A stretch of 64,000 nucleotides of DNA from Pieris napi (Eukaryota; Arthropoda; Insecta; Lepidoptera; Pieridae), in assembly GCF_905475465.1 (NCBI RefSeq), contig NC_062240.1:4045001-4109000 (forward strand), read 5' to 3'. A program made the position numbers and the translations under genes. This document shows, one piece after another, positions 1 through 12,600 of this stretch. How positions within the stretch are numbered: position 1 is the first letter of the stretch; the number at the start of each line of letters is the position of its first letter. Below the pieces are notes generated by a model. That model searched no databases, was not told where the DNA came from, and saw nothing but the letters and a program-made list of their open reading frames with translations.

Positions 1-371
1 AACTGGGCCTCTAAACGCCTATTGCTGTCATATTGTTTTAACAAGAGAATATTCAGAGTTATTAATTGTCTTTAATACATTACAGGTTGAATACCTAGTA
101 CGGTGTAGAAAAACAAAATATGTAAACTGTGTAGTAGGAGATAAATAGGATAGAACTAAACCTTTAAATTCTGAGTAGGACTCAGTACAGTATTGATATA
201 ATGAATAGAGATACATTATCTAAATTTTATTTTTTTGCGAAACATCTTGTGTGCTTTAAAGATAAGCCAACGAACGGACAAAAAATAGAATATTACGTCT
301 AAATATATGCTACCTACTATTTATTTTTTAGAAGAATCATTTATTTTCTATCGGACATCATTTTTTTTTAA
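1..371. other. AT-rich intergenic, nothing recognised
   Basis: No coding signal, repeat family or hairpin was recognised here. The only long open frame reads on the minus strand and has no familiar motif. Confidence 0.5.
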
Positions 372-479
372 TTAAAAGGCCGGCAACGCACTAGCCCTCT
401 GGCATTGAGAGTGTCCATGGGCGGCGGTATCACTTAACATCAGGTGAGCCTCCTGCCCGTTTGCTCTATAAAAAAAAAA
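372..479 (+). mobile_element. LINE 3' end, family A (copy 1)
   Basis: This is the 3' terminal ~100 bp of a LINE present in ten copies in the window. It carries the block coding for the C-terminal residues GIESVHGRRYHLTSGEPP and then 'CTCCTGCCCGTTTG', followed by an A-rich tail. Only the extreme 3' end is kept, as expected for 5' truncation during target-primed reverse transcription. The frame is damaged. Confidence 0.75.
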
Positions 480-820
480 TAGATATAAAAGCAAACTATA
501 CTCCTGACCACGTAGCAATGGCGTTTATCTAAACGTTACGTCTGCTTTTGCCACACTCTAATATTTAAACGCAATAATTAAAGACTTACCAAAACTACGA
601 AATAATAACTTAATTTCAAAGTATATTAATATTTATAGCTTGACATTTTGTCACATTCTCTACGAAATAGAGCAAAAATATGTACCGTAATTTCTCCCTT
701 ATGACCACTAGATGTCAGCTCATAATACTATACCGAGTTGATGAAGGGATCTCATTAATAACCCAGGCTTCGATTCCCATGACAATAACTGACTGGCAGG
801 GTCGCGATACGCCGCTATTT
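480..820. other. Intergenic, possible decayed SINE
   Basis: Mostly unrecognised AT-rich sequence. Around 731-800 there is a weak tRNA-SINE-like stretch ('CTTCGATTCCC' resembling a B box), too decayed to assign. Confidence 0.35.
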
Positions 821-1609
821 ATTTGAAGGACACGTAAGATGTCTTCATTACATATTGTGTATTATGGTGTTGAGAAAATTGGTTTTAGTTCAAAGGAAGG
901 TGTGGAAATATAATATGATTGGATAATAAACAATGATATTCGTATATTTATTTAACATAAATCTTTTCAAGGAGTATATTATTTTATTTACAGTATTTAA
1001 AGTAAGAAAGAGATAAAGAAACAAAACATAAATAAATCTTAGAGGTATAAACCCTACAGGGCCGTATCTAATGGGGGGCAACTTTGAAGGACACGTAAGA
1101 TGTCTTCATTACATATTGTGTATTATGGTGTTGAGAAAATTGGTTTTAGTTCAAAGGAAGGTGTGGTAATATGATTGGATAATAAACAATGATATTCAGA
1201 TATTTATTTAACATAAATCTTTTCAAGTAGTATATTATTTTATTTACAGTATTTGAAGTAAGAAAGAGACAAAGAAATAAAACACAAATAAATATCAGAG
1301 GTATACACCCTACAGGGCCGTATCTAATGGGGGGCAACTTTGAAGGACACGTAAGATGTCTTCATTACATATTGTGTATTATGGTGTTGAGAAAATTGGT
1401 TTTAGTTCAAAGGAGCGTGTGAAAATATATTTTTAGATAATATATTATGATATTAGTTATTTATTTAAAATAAATCTTTTCAAGTAGTATAATTTTTTTT
1501 ACAGTATTTGAAGTAAGAAAGACATAAAGAAACAAAACACAAATAAATATCAGAGGTATAAATATCAGAGGTATAAACCCTACAGGGCCGTATCTAATGG
1601 GGGGCAACC
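821..1609. repeat. Tandem array, three copies of a ~256-261 bp unit
   Basis: Three successive units begin with 'TTGAAGGACACGTAAGATG' (near 822, 1083 and 1339) and end with 'CAGGGCCGTATCTAATGG'. The copies differ by small indels and point changes; the third has an internal 16-bp duplication ('AAATATCAGAGGTATA'). The short minus-strand frames that repeat across the array come from the repetition and are not genes. The GGGGGGCAAC boundary continues into the next segment, which may hold the parent element. Confidence 0.9.
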
Positions 1610-2150
1610 TGGGCCACAGCCTGGGGCCCCCACAAAAGAGGCGCACATTAGAAAATGTTATAAATATTTTTATGTTTGTTAAATACTAAAATAATCTTCT
1701 TGGTTTCACAATAAATTATTGATTGGAAAACTCGACTGAATTTTAATTCATTTAGTTTGGAAAATAATTTGGGCTTGGCCCCAACACTCCTTTGTTGTTT
1801 CGAGGCCTCCAGACCTCTAAATTCGGCCCTGAGGGTATATAATGAGGAAAAGCTGGAGAGACTGAAGCTGCGAGTGCCAAATAATCACACTCGGCGTGGT
1901 AAGCGGTCGCAATTGGTAGCAGTGCCGCGAGCGCGAACATATTTACTTAGAGAAACACCATTTACGCGCGTCTTGCCCACCATTAATACTGCATGTGAGA
2001 TTGATATATTTAGTTGCACACTTGCTGCATTCACTAGGATTGCATTATTCATAATTTGTTATAAAAAGGTTTACTTTTATGTTTTATTGTTTTGCTTATA
2101 TGTAATAATAATAAACCAAGAACATAAGTTCTTGGTTTAAATTTTGTATT
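1610..2150 (+). other. Unclassified segment with a 127-codon open frame
   Basis: The sequence downstream of the tandem array starts with a G/C-rich block (GGGCC/GGGGCCCCC motifs) and contains an open frame at 1757-2140. Its product begins with a moderately hydrophilic, Arg/Leu-rich half and ends in a hydrophobic, Tyr/Phe/Ile-rich tail. No domain is recognised, codon use is unconvincing and there is no partner exon. It may be part of the same repeat that seeded the array, and is probably not a gene. Confidence 0.35.
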
Positions 2151-3439
2151 ATTAAGTTTTCTATTATATTAGTATTAAGTTACTGTAAGAATAGAAAATA
2201 CCGTATTAACTAGCGAACTCACCTGTCTATTTTTATAATAGCGTAAATAAAATTTGATAGAAAGTAGTAGTACCAGTAGAATTCACGAATCAGCGGTAGG
2301 TAGACTGGCAAGTTGAAAAAACCAGTGTACTAATTGAATAAGTTTATACCTAAGCACTTTCTTTACTTTAGACGATTACTATACATTTAACAACATGACC
2401 TCTGCAATAAATTCGCGTTTTATATCGATCAAGTTTTATTAAAAAATTTTTTTTTGAAATACAACTGTTCTCTATTTAGGCTACTACGCATTAAATAATA
2501 TTACACAAATTACACAAACCATATTATATAAGAGATGCTTCAGGTAAACGCAGTCGAGAAATATAACTCCTCTGAGACAAGTGCAAAATTAAATATTTTT
2601 TTTAGTAGATATTAAATTGTCGCCTGTAGAATCTAGATAATATTTCACCTGGATTCGTTGTGGGCGCCCAGAGAGCACTTTTGCTCCGCATACGCGAAGG
2701 TTACGGATTATATAGTTTGATTTAACTCCTTGAGAATACATAGTTTTGGAGATTAAGTCATTTTAATAAATATTTAAGTCTCTTATTATATGAATAATGA
2801 TATCATCCATATCATCCTGACCACATAGAATGGTGAACTATAAAAATAATGTTTAGTAAAATCTATTATGTATTTTAATAAATAAAATGTTTTCAATCTG
2901 AGATCAGACCGTGACAGTCGATCGATCCTATCTGCATCCCAGTAACCAAACCCTACGAAGACCATTTTTGGCGACGGATAAAATGCTCTTTGTCGTTCCA
3001 TTTTAAGAGTTTTCACACAAATTTGATAATCAATGTAATAAATAAAACCAATAGAATAATAGAAAAATATAGTAAATAAAACCGTACCAATAACATTAAA
3101 ATATACATCTGTATGTTTAAAATACAACAAACAGTTTTTTTAATTATATAAAAACTGGTGTAAGTTAAAATCTGTTAAAATAATAATTAACTCTCTAATC
3201 TGTTAAACTAATTAACTGTTGAAATCGAGCTTTCGTCAACTGTCATTTTCATACAAAGGTCTATCCACAGACACCGATACGACCTCCCATGGATAGCTTG
3301 TATCGACAGATGGCTATTAAAATCCGTCGATTGGTTATTGGCACATTTGTTACAACATTTGGATTAAGATTCTCAGATGGTGGATTATGGGTTGAGATAG
3401 GTTATTGGGTTCGGGCACTAAGCGACCTCGTCTAGCGAA
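2151..3439. other. Intergenic, nothing firm
   Basis: A minus-strand open frame (2786-3130, 114 codons) has a hydrophobic N-terminal half but no recognisable domain, splice context or upstream signal. No repeat family was matched. Confidence 0.4.
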
Positions 3440-3590
3440 CCTCATCCCTGAGGTAGTGTTCGTATCGCAGTGTGTACCAATGAAATTTTCTTTCAATATG
3501 CACATTTAAAATTGGCTACTACGGTGATGGCATGTCTCAAACAAAAAATCGTCGAGGACATCGATTCTGCAAAGATCTAGGAGAAGCTAA
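3440..3590 (+). mobile_element. Decayed SINE-1 copy
   Basis: The order of blocks matches SINE-1: a 'CATCCCTGAGGTAGTG' head fragment, 'GTACCAATG', 'CTTTCAATATGCACATTTAA' and a 'GTCGAGGACATCG' block. Many substitutions suggest an old insertion. Confidence 0.5.
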
Positions 3591-4834
3591 GATCTATTTA
3601 GGGTTGTAGTCCCTCTGGATTATTATTTATCAATTACTTTTAAGTATTATCTATATCGTAGCAGGTTTAAGTTATAGCAATATTTTATTATTAACTTAAA
3701 GTATTGTGTTGTATGCGTATTTAGAAGTAAAAGGAAGTATGATTTATGACGTTCTATGTCGAATAGAAAGCATATTATAAATGCATTTACAATTAAATGG
3801 TATCCACTATCCATATATATATATATATATATAACCATGTTTTGGTGCAGCCAAAAACTATTACGAGTACTTATAGGATACTTGACGATACTATCCAAAG
3901 TCTGTACGTTCACATGTCACACGCCATAGAGTAACAGTTATACATAGGGTACTGGTGCGAATCCAATGTTAATTCAACGAATTAATAAAACCTGTTTTCA
4001 ATCTATAAACGTCCATAAAATGAACCGAGGCGGTAAAGCTGTAACCAAACAGCTGTTAAATACAAATTTAATTCGACAACTCGTAATGATTGATCGAGCC
4101 CCTATTGAAGGGGGAATTAAAATCGTTACAAGGAAAGTGAAATTTTAATTTTATTACAAATTTCGACGAGATTGCTGCGTAATTTAATTTTTGTTTAGGT
4201 TCCTGTTGTACTTTACTGATTTTATAAATGCTTTTTAAAAGATTTGTGAAGTGGAATGTCTTTATGTACCGTTGAAATAAATTTATGTACCTACAAGTAG
4301 AATTTACGAAATATTAATGTGAAAAATTACCCATGTTATATATATAACGTACTACGCTTACTTTTTGACGACTTTTATACACTCACGATTGGCTGGACCA
4401 ATGTTAGTTATCTCTTTGGTGGATTCTTCTCCGCTCTAACATAATAAGTAATAAAATATCGGATAAGTTATCGAATAACAATAAATAAATTATTTTTACG
4501 AATGCAAACAGCATGTGGTGCCATCTGTTGACAAAACTACGCAACATTTTACATCGAATTACTGTCAGTTCAAGAAATTCCGATCTTGAGGCAAATGAGG
4601 CATAAGCAGGCTTTGATCTTGATCGAAGACATGTGTTACCATATCAGAAAGTGCTATAACATGCAGTATCGCAATATTGGCGCTAGAGAGAAGAGACCTA
4701 ATGTGAAAAACTTCCATTCTTCTTTCGCAATGGCAAGCAATAAAACATTTCTGTTTTTGCAAAAAAAGTTGTATTAATGTCATTTACCTTAATAAAGTTC
4801 CAAATTAAGTTTAACTAAAGTTAAGACTATATTA
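3591..4834. other. Intergenic with a (TA)n tract and short open frames
   Basis: Contains a short TA microsatellite near 3811-3832. A plus-strand open frame (3966-4148) is rich in basic residues, and open frames occur on both strands at 4565-4783. None carries a domain I recognise, and no flanking splice sites link them. Confidence 0.4.
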
Positions 4835-4874
4835 TTAGACTGTTAGGCGGAACGAAGTTCGGCGGGTCATCTAG
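4835..4874 (+). mobile_element. Helitron-like 3' terminus
   Basis: The hairpin-forming 'CGGAACGAAGTTCGG' is followed ten bases later by terminal CTAG and then T. A short stem followed by CTRR at the 3' end is the hallmark of Helitrons. The 5' limit cannot be seen. Confidence 0.5.
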
Positions 4875-5509
4875 TTCTATTTTTTTTTATATCTACAACT
4901 ATGAACAATTATGTCTTAAAACCATTTCTACGTTTTATTCGGACCGACAAATACGCTTCAACTAATACATATTTTGGAATGCTCATTATTCCAACTATCC
5001 AACTGTTAGTTAGCTGCACTATATATATTTCCACATAGCCCCGAGGCATCTCTAATGCCAGTGTGCACATAAACATTTACATAATTTCATTAGGAAAAGC
5101 TGAGGGAAAAGTGATTTTTCCACATACATGAACAAGGTTTATCTTATTATGCGAGAAAATTATTTTATGACTACCGCTGTCGTAAAAAGTATTAAAAATA
5201 TATGCCTATTAAATATTGACAGTGTCATGTTATTATTAGGATTTTGCGTAGATAGAGTATAGAAATAGATGAGCTTCTAAAATAACAATAATAACTAAAG
5301 AGAGAAGGCATTAACGTGATATACTTAAGTGCGAGCGAAACAAAGTATCAGTTTTTCTGTCTCTATTTGCGTATCGGGTTTTATTTGTTTACCACCGAGC
5401 CCTTGGTGGTAAACAAGTATTCACCTCTTACTGATAAATCTGTGAAACCCAAGTCAAACCCATATTTTAAGACTTTATCCTTACAAGATATGTATTTAAA
5501 GTGTCAGTC
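4875..5509. other. Intergenic, nothing recognised
   Basis: AT-rich sequence without repeat or coding signal. The frame at 5316-5516 has no recognisable domain. Confidence 0.4.
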
Positions 5510-5581
5510 ATGGTGAATTGTTGCATAATTGGCTGTAAAAGCTATAGTGAACGTAAATAACCAAACATAACCTTTCATCGG
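5510..5581 (+). pseudogene. THAP-type zinc-finger remnant
   Basis: An ATG opens MVNCCIIGCKSYSER, then a TAA stop, then the same frame continues with PNITFHR. THAP domains start with M-x-x-C-C-x-x-x-x-C and have a downstream 'ITFHRFP' block, so this looks like the first ~24 residues of one with an in-frame stop. THAP domains occur in P-element-type transposases and in cellular DNA-binding proteins; which source is unknown. Nothing of the remaining zinc ligands was found downstream. Confidence 0.5.
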
Positions 5582-6538
5582 TCAGTAGCTTATTTTGTCA
5601 CGACTCAGTAACTTTGTTCAAGAATTATTCATTCGAAATGTGTATTTTGGTCAATAATAAGCAATCTTCAATGAATTAAAACTGTACATACGACAAATGT
5701 CAATCATTCGCTATCTCACACGCTGTACGCTGATGCCTGGTCTATACCATAGTCCGTCTACGGGATTTTGATTAAAAAAATGTGTTTTTGGCGGACTACG
5801 TTATTTCTCCATTCCAGCATATTACCGGTATTCTTAAAAACCTAAGTCACCTTACACTGTCGATAATTTGAACATTTATAAAATAAAGTTCTTATTCTTC
5901 TTATAATCATCGATAATATTAATAGAAAAATAACAAATACTGAAAGGCACCGTTAAGAAAAAAAACACTGTTCTTGATTCCCATGTCTGGTCTACGGCTC
6001 CGCAACTGCCACGGACGATAATAAAGGCCTGTCTCATGTTGACCTTACCACGAGACGCGGCAAGCCATTGCGTCGATAGCTATTGCATTGCATGAAAGTG
6101 AGGGTAGGCTTTTGGATAAAACCGTTCCTACCTACATATATAGCGGTGCCCATTTAACACCGTTTTGTAAAGTACTCTTTATTTCTGTTAAGTTATATTT
6201 ACGCTGTAATGAAAATGGTCAGTGTTTTAAGAAGGGTACTCATTTAGTAGGGAAACTTTTCGTTCCGTAAATGTTTACCATAGCTTGTATCTTTATTCTA
6301 TAATTATTCTTATTTCTCAGGCTCTGTCAATCCAATGTCACTTTTTGACAAGATTATCATAATGACAGAAAAACATTGGTAAAAGTAATTGTATTGTTTT
6401 CATTATTGTGTTGTTTGAAGAAAGCATATTCGAACTTAAATAAACTAGAAAGAAGGGTTCTAAAGTTTATATTGCATTATTCTTCAGTTATTGAAAGGTC
6501 ATACAACAACTGTTCATACATTTTTATAATAGCAACAA
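5582..6538. other. Upstream flank of the SLC6-like gene
   Basis: No promoter element could be fixed. A slightly G/C-richer stretch near 5975-6090 and the short frame at 6088-6270 have no recognisable product. An in-frame TAG at 6530-6532 precedes the start codon of the transporter. Confidence 0.4.
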
Positions 6539-6676
6539 ATGGATGATACTCTCGGGTTTAGTGAGCAAGAGAAGAAGCCGTCAGATGACTGGCATCTTGG
6601 TGACACGGAGGAAAGTGTTTCCTCTGTAACATCAAAGATTTGTCCTCATTATCAGGACCTGCAAGTACTTGAAAAG
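6539..6676 (+). CDS. SLC6-like gene, exon 1
   Basis: Encodes residues 1-46, an acidic, Ser-rich cytoplasmic N-tail. The ATG is the first in frame after TAG at 6530. The donor is AAG|GTATTT, phase 0. Confidence 0.75.
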
Positions 6677-9600
6677 GTATTTTTAAATAATATAGATCTA
6701 CATATATCACTCTTTCAACAAATGCAAAAATCCACATCTTAGGGTGCTTACAGACTATGTAACATATTATATAACTTGTGTTTTATAACACGTCCACATT
6801 ATGTAACCTTGTTATTAAACATTATATCATAAAACAATACTGTACACATTAGAATAGCAATGCAATATAACAATGTCATATAACCATTTTAAATAACAAA
6901 AGAAAAACAAAAAAACGTAAATGCTTGGTTCGTCCTAGCATACATATCAATAACATGTTATTATAACATGTTTTATAACATTCAGTGTCCACATTATCTG
7001 AAACATGTTGTATAGCAATGTTGTATAACATGTTATGTTATATAGTCTGTACACACCTTTAGATTATTATTACGTTATAAAAAATATGACCTTGAATATG
7101 AATCGACTCTTATAGAAAATTAAATTTAAAAATTGTCTTTTTACTGACTCTGCGTTGATAAATAATTCTGATTATGACAAAAAAATAAATAACATGTATT
7201 CAGAAAAAGAACGATAATTCAGTCTTAAATTTAATAATGCATCATTGTTGGTATTAATTTACAGAAAGATTTTTTCCTGGACAGACCACAAATACCAGCA
7301 ACGTATTGGGAAAGATTATCTTTCCTCAGGAGTTATGCAACGAGTCAGACTAGAACTATGTTTCTTTGTGTACAAGAAGAAGACTTTAGAGTGTTAGAAT
7401 TTTATATGTACTTAAAAAAACTATTGTGACGATATCGCAAGGACGATTTTAATCAACAATAACTATAATTGTTTCGAATTCCCTAAGTTAAAAAATAAAA
7501 CAGATCTACCCCAAGGCTTTATGAAATGAACGGGTTTTTTTTTTATATAACGGGGGGCAAACGGGCAGGAGACTCACCTGATGTTAAGTGATACCGCCCG
7601 CCCATGGACACTCTCAATGCCAGAGGGCTCGCGAGTGCGTTGCCGGCCTTTTAAGAATTGGTACGCTCTTTTCTTGAAGTCGAATTGGTTCGGAAATACT
7701 TCAGTGGGCAGCTGGTTCCACATAGTGGTGGTGCACGGCAAAAATTGCCTTGAAAAACGCTCAGTTGTGGAACGGCGGACGTCGAGGTAATACGGGTGGA
7801 ATTTCGTATTCTGCCTCGACGTCCGATGATGAAACTCAGCTGCAGGTATAAATCAGGGTGTGTAAACTATTGAAATCTTACAGATATCTCTGGAATTACC
7901 TTATAAATGTTTTCTTCAAGAGCCTACCGACCACTTATGTGTACGCATTTTTAAGTGCATACGTACCGGACACACATTTTTTTGTTGCGAAGATATTCCC
8001 CATCGCTCATGGTATGTTCAGTTCTTTCTACTGCATTTGTCTACTCAATCGACTACCATTTTACACTTCAGTAGTATCAGTAAAGTTTATAAATATTAGC
8101 ACCAAACTCCAATTGCAACCTAAAAAATAAATACAGATTAGAAAAAATAGCTGTTTTTACATGACATATTTGCCATATAACACACCTTACAAACAAAAGA
8201 CCTAACACATATTATGTAAAAACAACTTACAACTTATAGAGACAAAATGCAATCGGCTCATCTTGTTGCAAATCCTTTCCATGTTTCCCTCTATCGACAT
8301 ATTCTAGCTTAAAAATGATATAAAAAGGTCTTTTAAAGTTAATAAAAAGTTAAATTAATATACTGTTTTATGTGAAATAATCAAAATTAATTTACAATTA
8401 GCGGTTGTGTTGGAAGATTCTTTATTAGTTAGTATTATTATTAAATAAACAGAAACCCAAAGTTATATAAGACGAGTAATATTTGATCTTAACCTGAGTT
8501 ATACATATATATTTTCATTTTAGGTTCAACTTTAGCCTTCATAATAACAGCGTTTATAGATTTAACTATGGTAACCTATAGTACCACAAAGTACTTGGAT
8601 TATCTGGTCCTCGGATTTCGTTATCAAAGCCCATGGAATAGGTTAGTCTTAAAAATAATACTAAATCCTTTTATGAGAAAAATTTCAGTTCATTCATTAT
8701 CGGCTTTCACTGTCAACGCAAGAACAATGTGATTAATTATTAGTACGTAGTAAATTATCCTTAAATATGCAGCAAATAATAGTTTATGAAAATTCAAAGC
8801 TTCTGCAACTTTTCACTGATTACTTGACAAGTAGAACTGTAATATAAAGTAGCTTTCAGTAATATTTTGTATTGTATAAAAACGTAAAATACCTTTCCGT
8901 AATTGATTAACAATTGTTTGTATAGAAAACCTGAATGCTGGTGAGTGTTTTTGGAAGTAATCAGAAGCACGAGCGAGAGTTATTTCTTAAACTTATTGTA
9001 CGAATAAAATTATTGTTTGACATTTCTTTGCAGTAAATAAATCGTTTTAATAGAATTCATGACGAAAACAAATTGAATATAAATAGCAAAAATATCCCTA
9101 GTACGGCTTTGCCACAAATCGAAGTTAGGACATCAGAAAATAAACTCTTTGAAATGGTATCCTGTGAAATGTGATTATTTGTAAATATTTAATATTTTAT
9201 CCCTCATACTTTATCAGATGTTCGGAGAGTTTGAATATAACGTATAAAAATACCACATTAAAGTGCTATGAAATTCGAGATTTTGCCAAGCAGTTTATAA
9301 ATAAATCAGTGATATTTGACGACATAGTTTACATTTCTGAAGCAAACGAACATTTTCAACTACCGCAATTGCTGTTTTACTTGTAAGTCATACAACTAAC
9401 CAATTAACCATATCAAAAGCTTTTTAAATTTTTATTACATGTATATTTATAACCTATACTTAAATAAAACACCAGTGCCGCTTTTTGGTCTACTCTGGGC
9501 TATAGAATATTATATCTGTTTCGTGATCATTTGTTTTTTCTTATAGACAAGTTGATGACCAGCCTTTTACAGAAATTTTGGGTCTGCCGATTTCCTCACG

Positions 9601-12600
9601 ATATTTCCCTGCACAGTACGAGCAAACGTTAATTGCAGAAAGTTCATAGATGTGCAGCTGGGGTTCGAACATACGAACTCAGGGCTCTCACCCTGCTAAA
9701 GCCACTAGGCCAACTCTCACTCACTCTTTTATTTGAGATAGCGCAAAAGAGAATGACTAGAAACTATTTGGAAATCGTATTACCTTAACTGTTTTCACCA
9801 CTGTAGGCTTGTATATAAATACTAGCTGATCCGGCAAACGTCGTTCTGCCATGTATATCATTTATAATAAAAAATAGGGGTTGATCGTAGAGGGGTGAAA
9901 ATTAGGGTTGTATGTATTTTTGAATGCTGTATCATTAATTTTTTTTATCTAAAAATTAAAAAAATAATAATTTAGGGGTGGACTACCCTTGACATTTAGG
10001 GGGATGAAAAATAGATGATATCCGATTCTCAGACATACCCAATATGCACACAAAATTTCATGAGAATCGGTCAAGCCGTTTCGGAGGAGTTTAACCACAA
10101 ACACCGCGACACGAGAATTTTATATATTAGATTAATATATAGGTTAACGATATATCTAATGCACAAAGCTGTGTCAGCGTTTCAAGTCAATCGTTTTTAT
10201 GTTTTAGGTCCCGCATGAAATATTTTCAGAATTGTAATGTTGTACTGACTTGTTCTTATTTTGTCATACTTTGGCTTGGAGCTACAATAACATACACTAT
10301 GTTTTTCAAAAGATTTATTTGGAAGGTATGAGGTAACAATATGATATGTTTTCTTTAGAATTATTATCATTGACTGTAAAGATTTTGGATCCGTGTTATC
10401 TTAAGATACTTATTACCGCTGCTTTTATTGGATATTCAATGGCTGTATAAACTTTATTTCTTATTTGAATAGCCAATAAATTTTAGTTAAGTTATTTTTT
10501 TTTTTATGTAATAGGAGGCAAACGGGCAGGAGGCTCACCTGATGTTAAGTTATACCGCTGCCCATGGACACTCACAATGCCAGAAGGCTCGCAAGTGCGT
10601 TGCCGGCCTTTTAAGAATTGGTACGCTCTTTTCTTGAAGGACCCTAAGTCGAATTGGTTCGGAAATACTTCTGTGGGCAGCTGGTTCCACATAGTGGTGG
10701 TGCGCGGCAAAAACTGCCTTAGACAACGCTCTGTTGTTTGTTGTTGTTTGTTCTTTTAACAAAAACAAACAGGTATGAATTAATTCACAGTGTAATGTAC
10801 AATATTTTAGACGCTACATATTGCTCAGATGGGACTCAATATGTTTTTAATAATTGTATTCGTTCATTTGACAATAATTAATTTTGAAAGGGGTTATAAA
10901 AAGTACCCAGTGCACCGTAAGGAATTGTTGGATATATTGCAAGTAAGTATAATATACACTAGTAAAAAATTGCCAATGTTAAAAAGGTGGGTAAGTTCAG
11001 GTTTTACTCTGAGTCCTGACTGAGATCCGGTTCGAATCCAGCCTTGTGATTCTGTAAATCACTTTTCGAACTCTCACAGTGGTTTTCGCAGCGGCGGTCG
11101 CGCTCAAATCAGTCGTGAAGCAGTCATTTTACGATTTGGCATCCTGATAAGGAGGGAGCTTGTAGTTTATTGTTTATCAGAATGCCAAATCGTAAAATGA
11201 CTGCTATACGATTTGAGCGCAACCGCCGCGGCCGCTGCGAAAACCACTGTGAGAGTTGTGCTGTGAGAGTTCATAAAGTGAGTTTTCAGAATCGCAAGGC
11301 AGGTGTGTACTCTATGATAATATACTGAGGAAACCAATATTTCATAAATAGAAAAATAATGACTTCATAACATCTTAGTTATCGTTGGTTATCTTACATT
11401 ATTCAAGCAAATACTTTAGTAGTGGTATAATGAATAGTGTTCATAGATAGTATATATTTTAATACTTCATAAACCTAAAAAATATTTTTTTTTTATTAGA
11501 ATTACTAGGTAGCTGGACATAATTTTTTTGCCAAATAATGATTTCCAGTGAGAGTTGAAGGAAATTATAGAACTGATGTTCATATTAAAATGGGAGTTGG
11601 TGGTAGAAAAGTCAAAATTAATATATAATTAATATATATATATACAAAATTTTCGTGTCACATAAAATTGATTTTATGCCACTAAGTGATAGTTGGTATT
11701 GTTTTACGGATTTGCTTAAAAAGTAAACCCTTAATTTTGACTTTTCTACCACCAACTCCCATTTTAATATGAACATCAGTTATATATATATATAATATTC
11801 TCTGATACAGCCTTTATCGTTTTGCAGAGTTCCGATTTCGACTTATTATCAGAATCGATGACCACGCCACCTATTGTTCATATTTTGTCATCAAGAAGTA
11901 ATATTGATGTATGAATTTTATTACCTAATTTCCTTTATAAAAATAAAACCTTTCAATTGCATAATGTATCTGAAGTTTACAAATTGAAACATAAATAAAT
12001 GGCATTAACAATCATCATGATGTCATGGTCATCAAACATTTGAAACAGCCTTATCTGAACTTGCCTAATAACTTTATAGTCAAATTTGCTTTACAATATG
12101 GTATCGTATGGTACCTTATAAAAAAATAAAATAAATCAATGGCGCCACAACCTTTTTAGGTCTGGGCCTCAGATTTCTGTGTCTGTTTCATGATCATTTG
12201 TTAATCTAATAGGCAAGTAGGCCGTCGACATTTTGAGTCTAAGGCAAGCCAGTTTCCTCGCGATAATGATTGATTCCTTTAAGATAGTGGTACGCTCTTC
12301 TCTTGAAAATACTCTCGGAAATACCTGAAATAGTAGCTGGTTCCATAATGTGGTGGTGCACGGAAAGTGTCTTAAAAACTCTGCCGTAAAGCTATCGTGA
12401 AACTATATCTAACGTCATTTCTAATTAAGACTTAATTTCTTTCCATAGAAGAAGCCGATACAAGACAGCGCTCTCATAGTGACGTCAAATGCTGTATATT
12501 ACACATTTCGTGGATTTGTCACTTATTTACTGAAACTTTACTGTGACAATTTGGCAAATACATCGCTGCAAGCAATATATTTTAGTATATACATTTATAA

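Noticed and set aside
890..1646. Three similar minus-strand frames suggesting a gene family
   Set aside because: They arise from the ~258-bp tandem repeat; each is ~60 codons without start context or domain.
2786..3130. 114-codon minus-strand frame as a membrane protein
   Set aside because: No family resemblance, AT-rich codon bias explains the hydrophobic residues, and no splice partners or conserved motif were found.
10829..10831. ATG at the start of exon 7 as a separate gene start
   Set aside because: It directly follows a GCTCAG acceptor and is in phase with exon 6; it is an internal Met of the SLC6-like protein.
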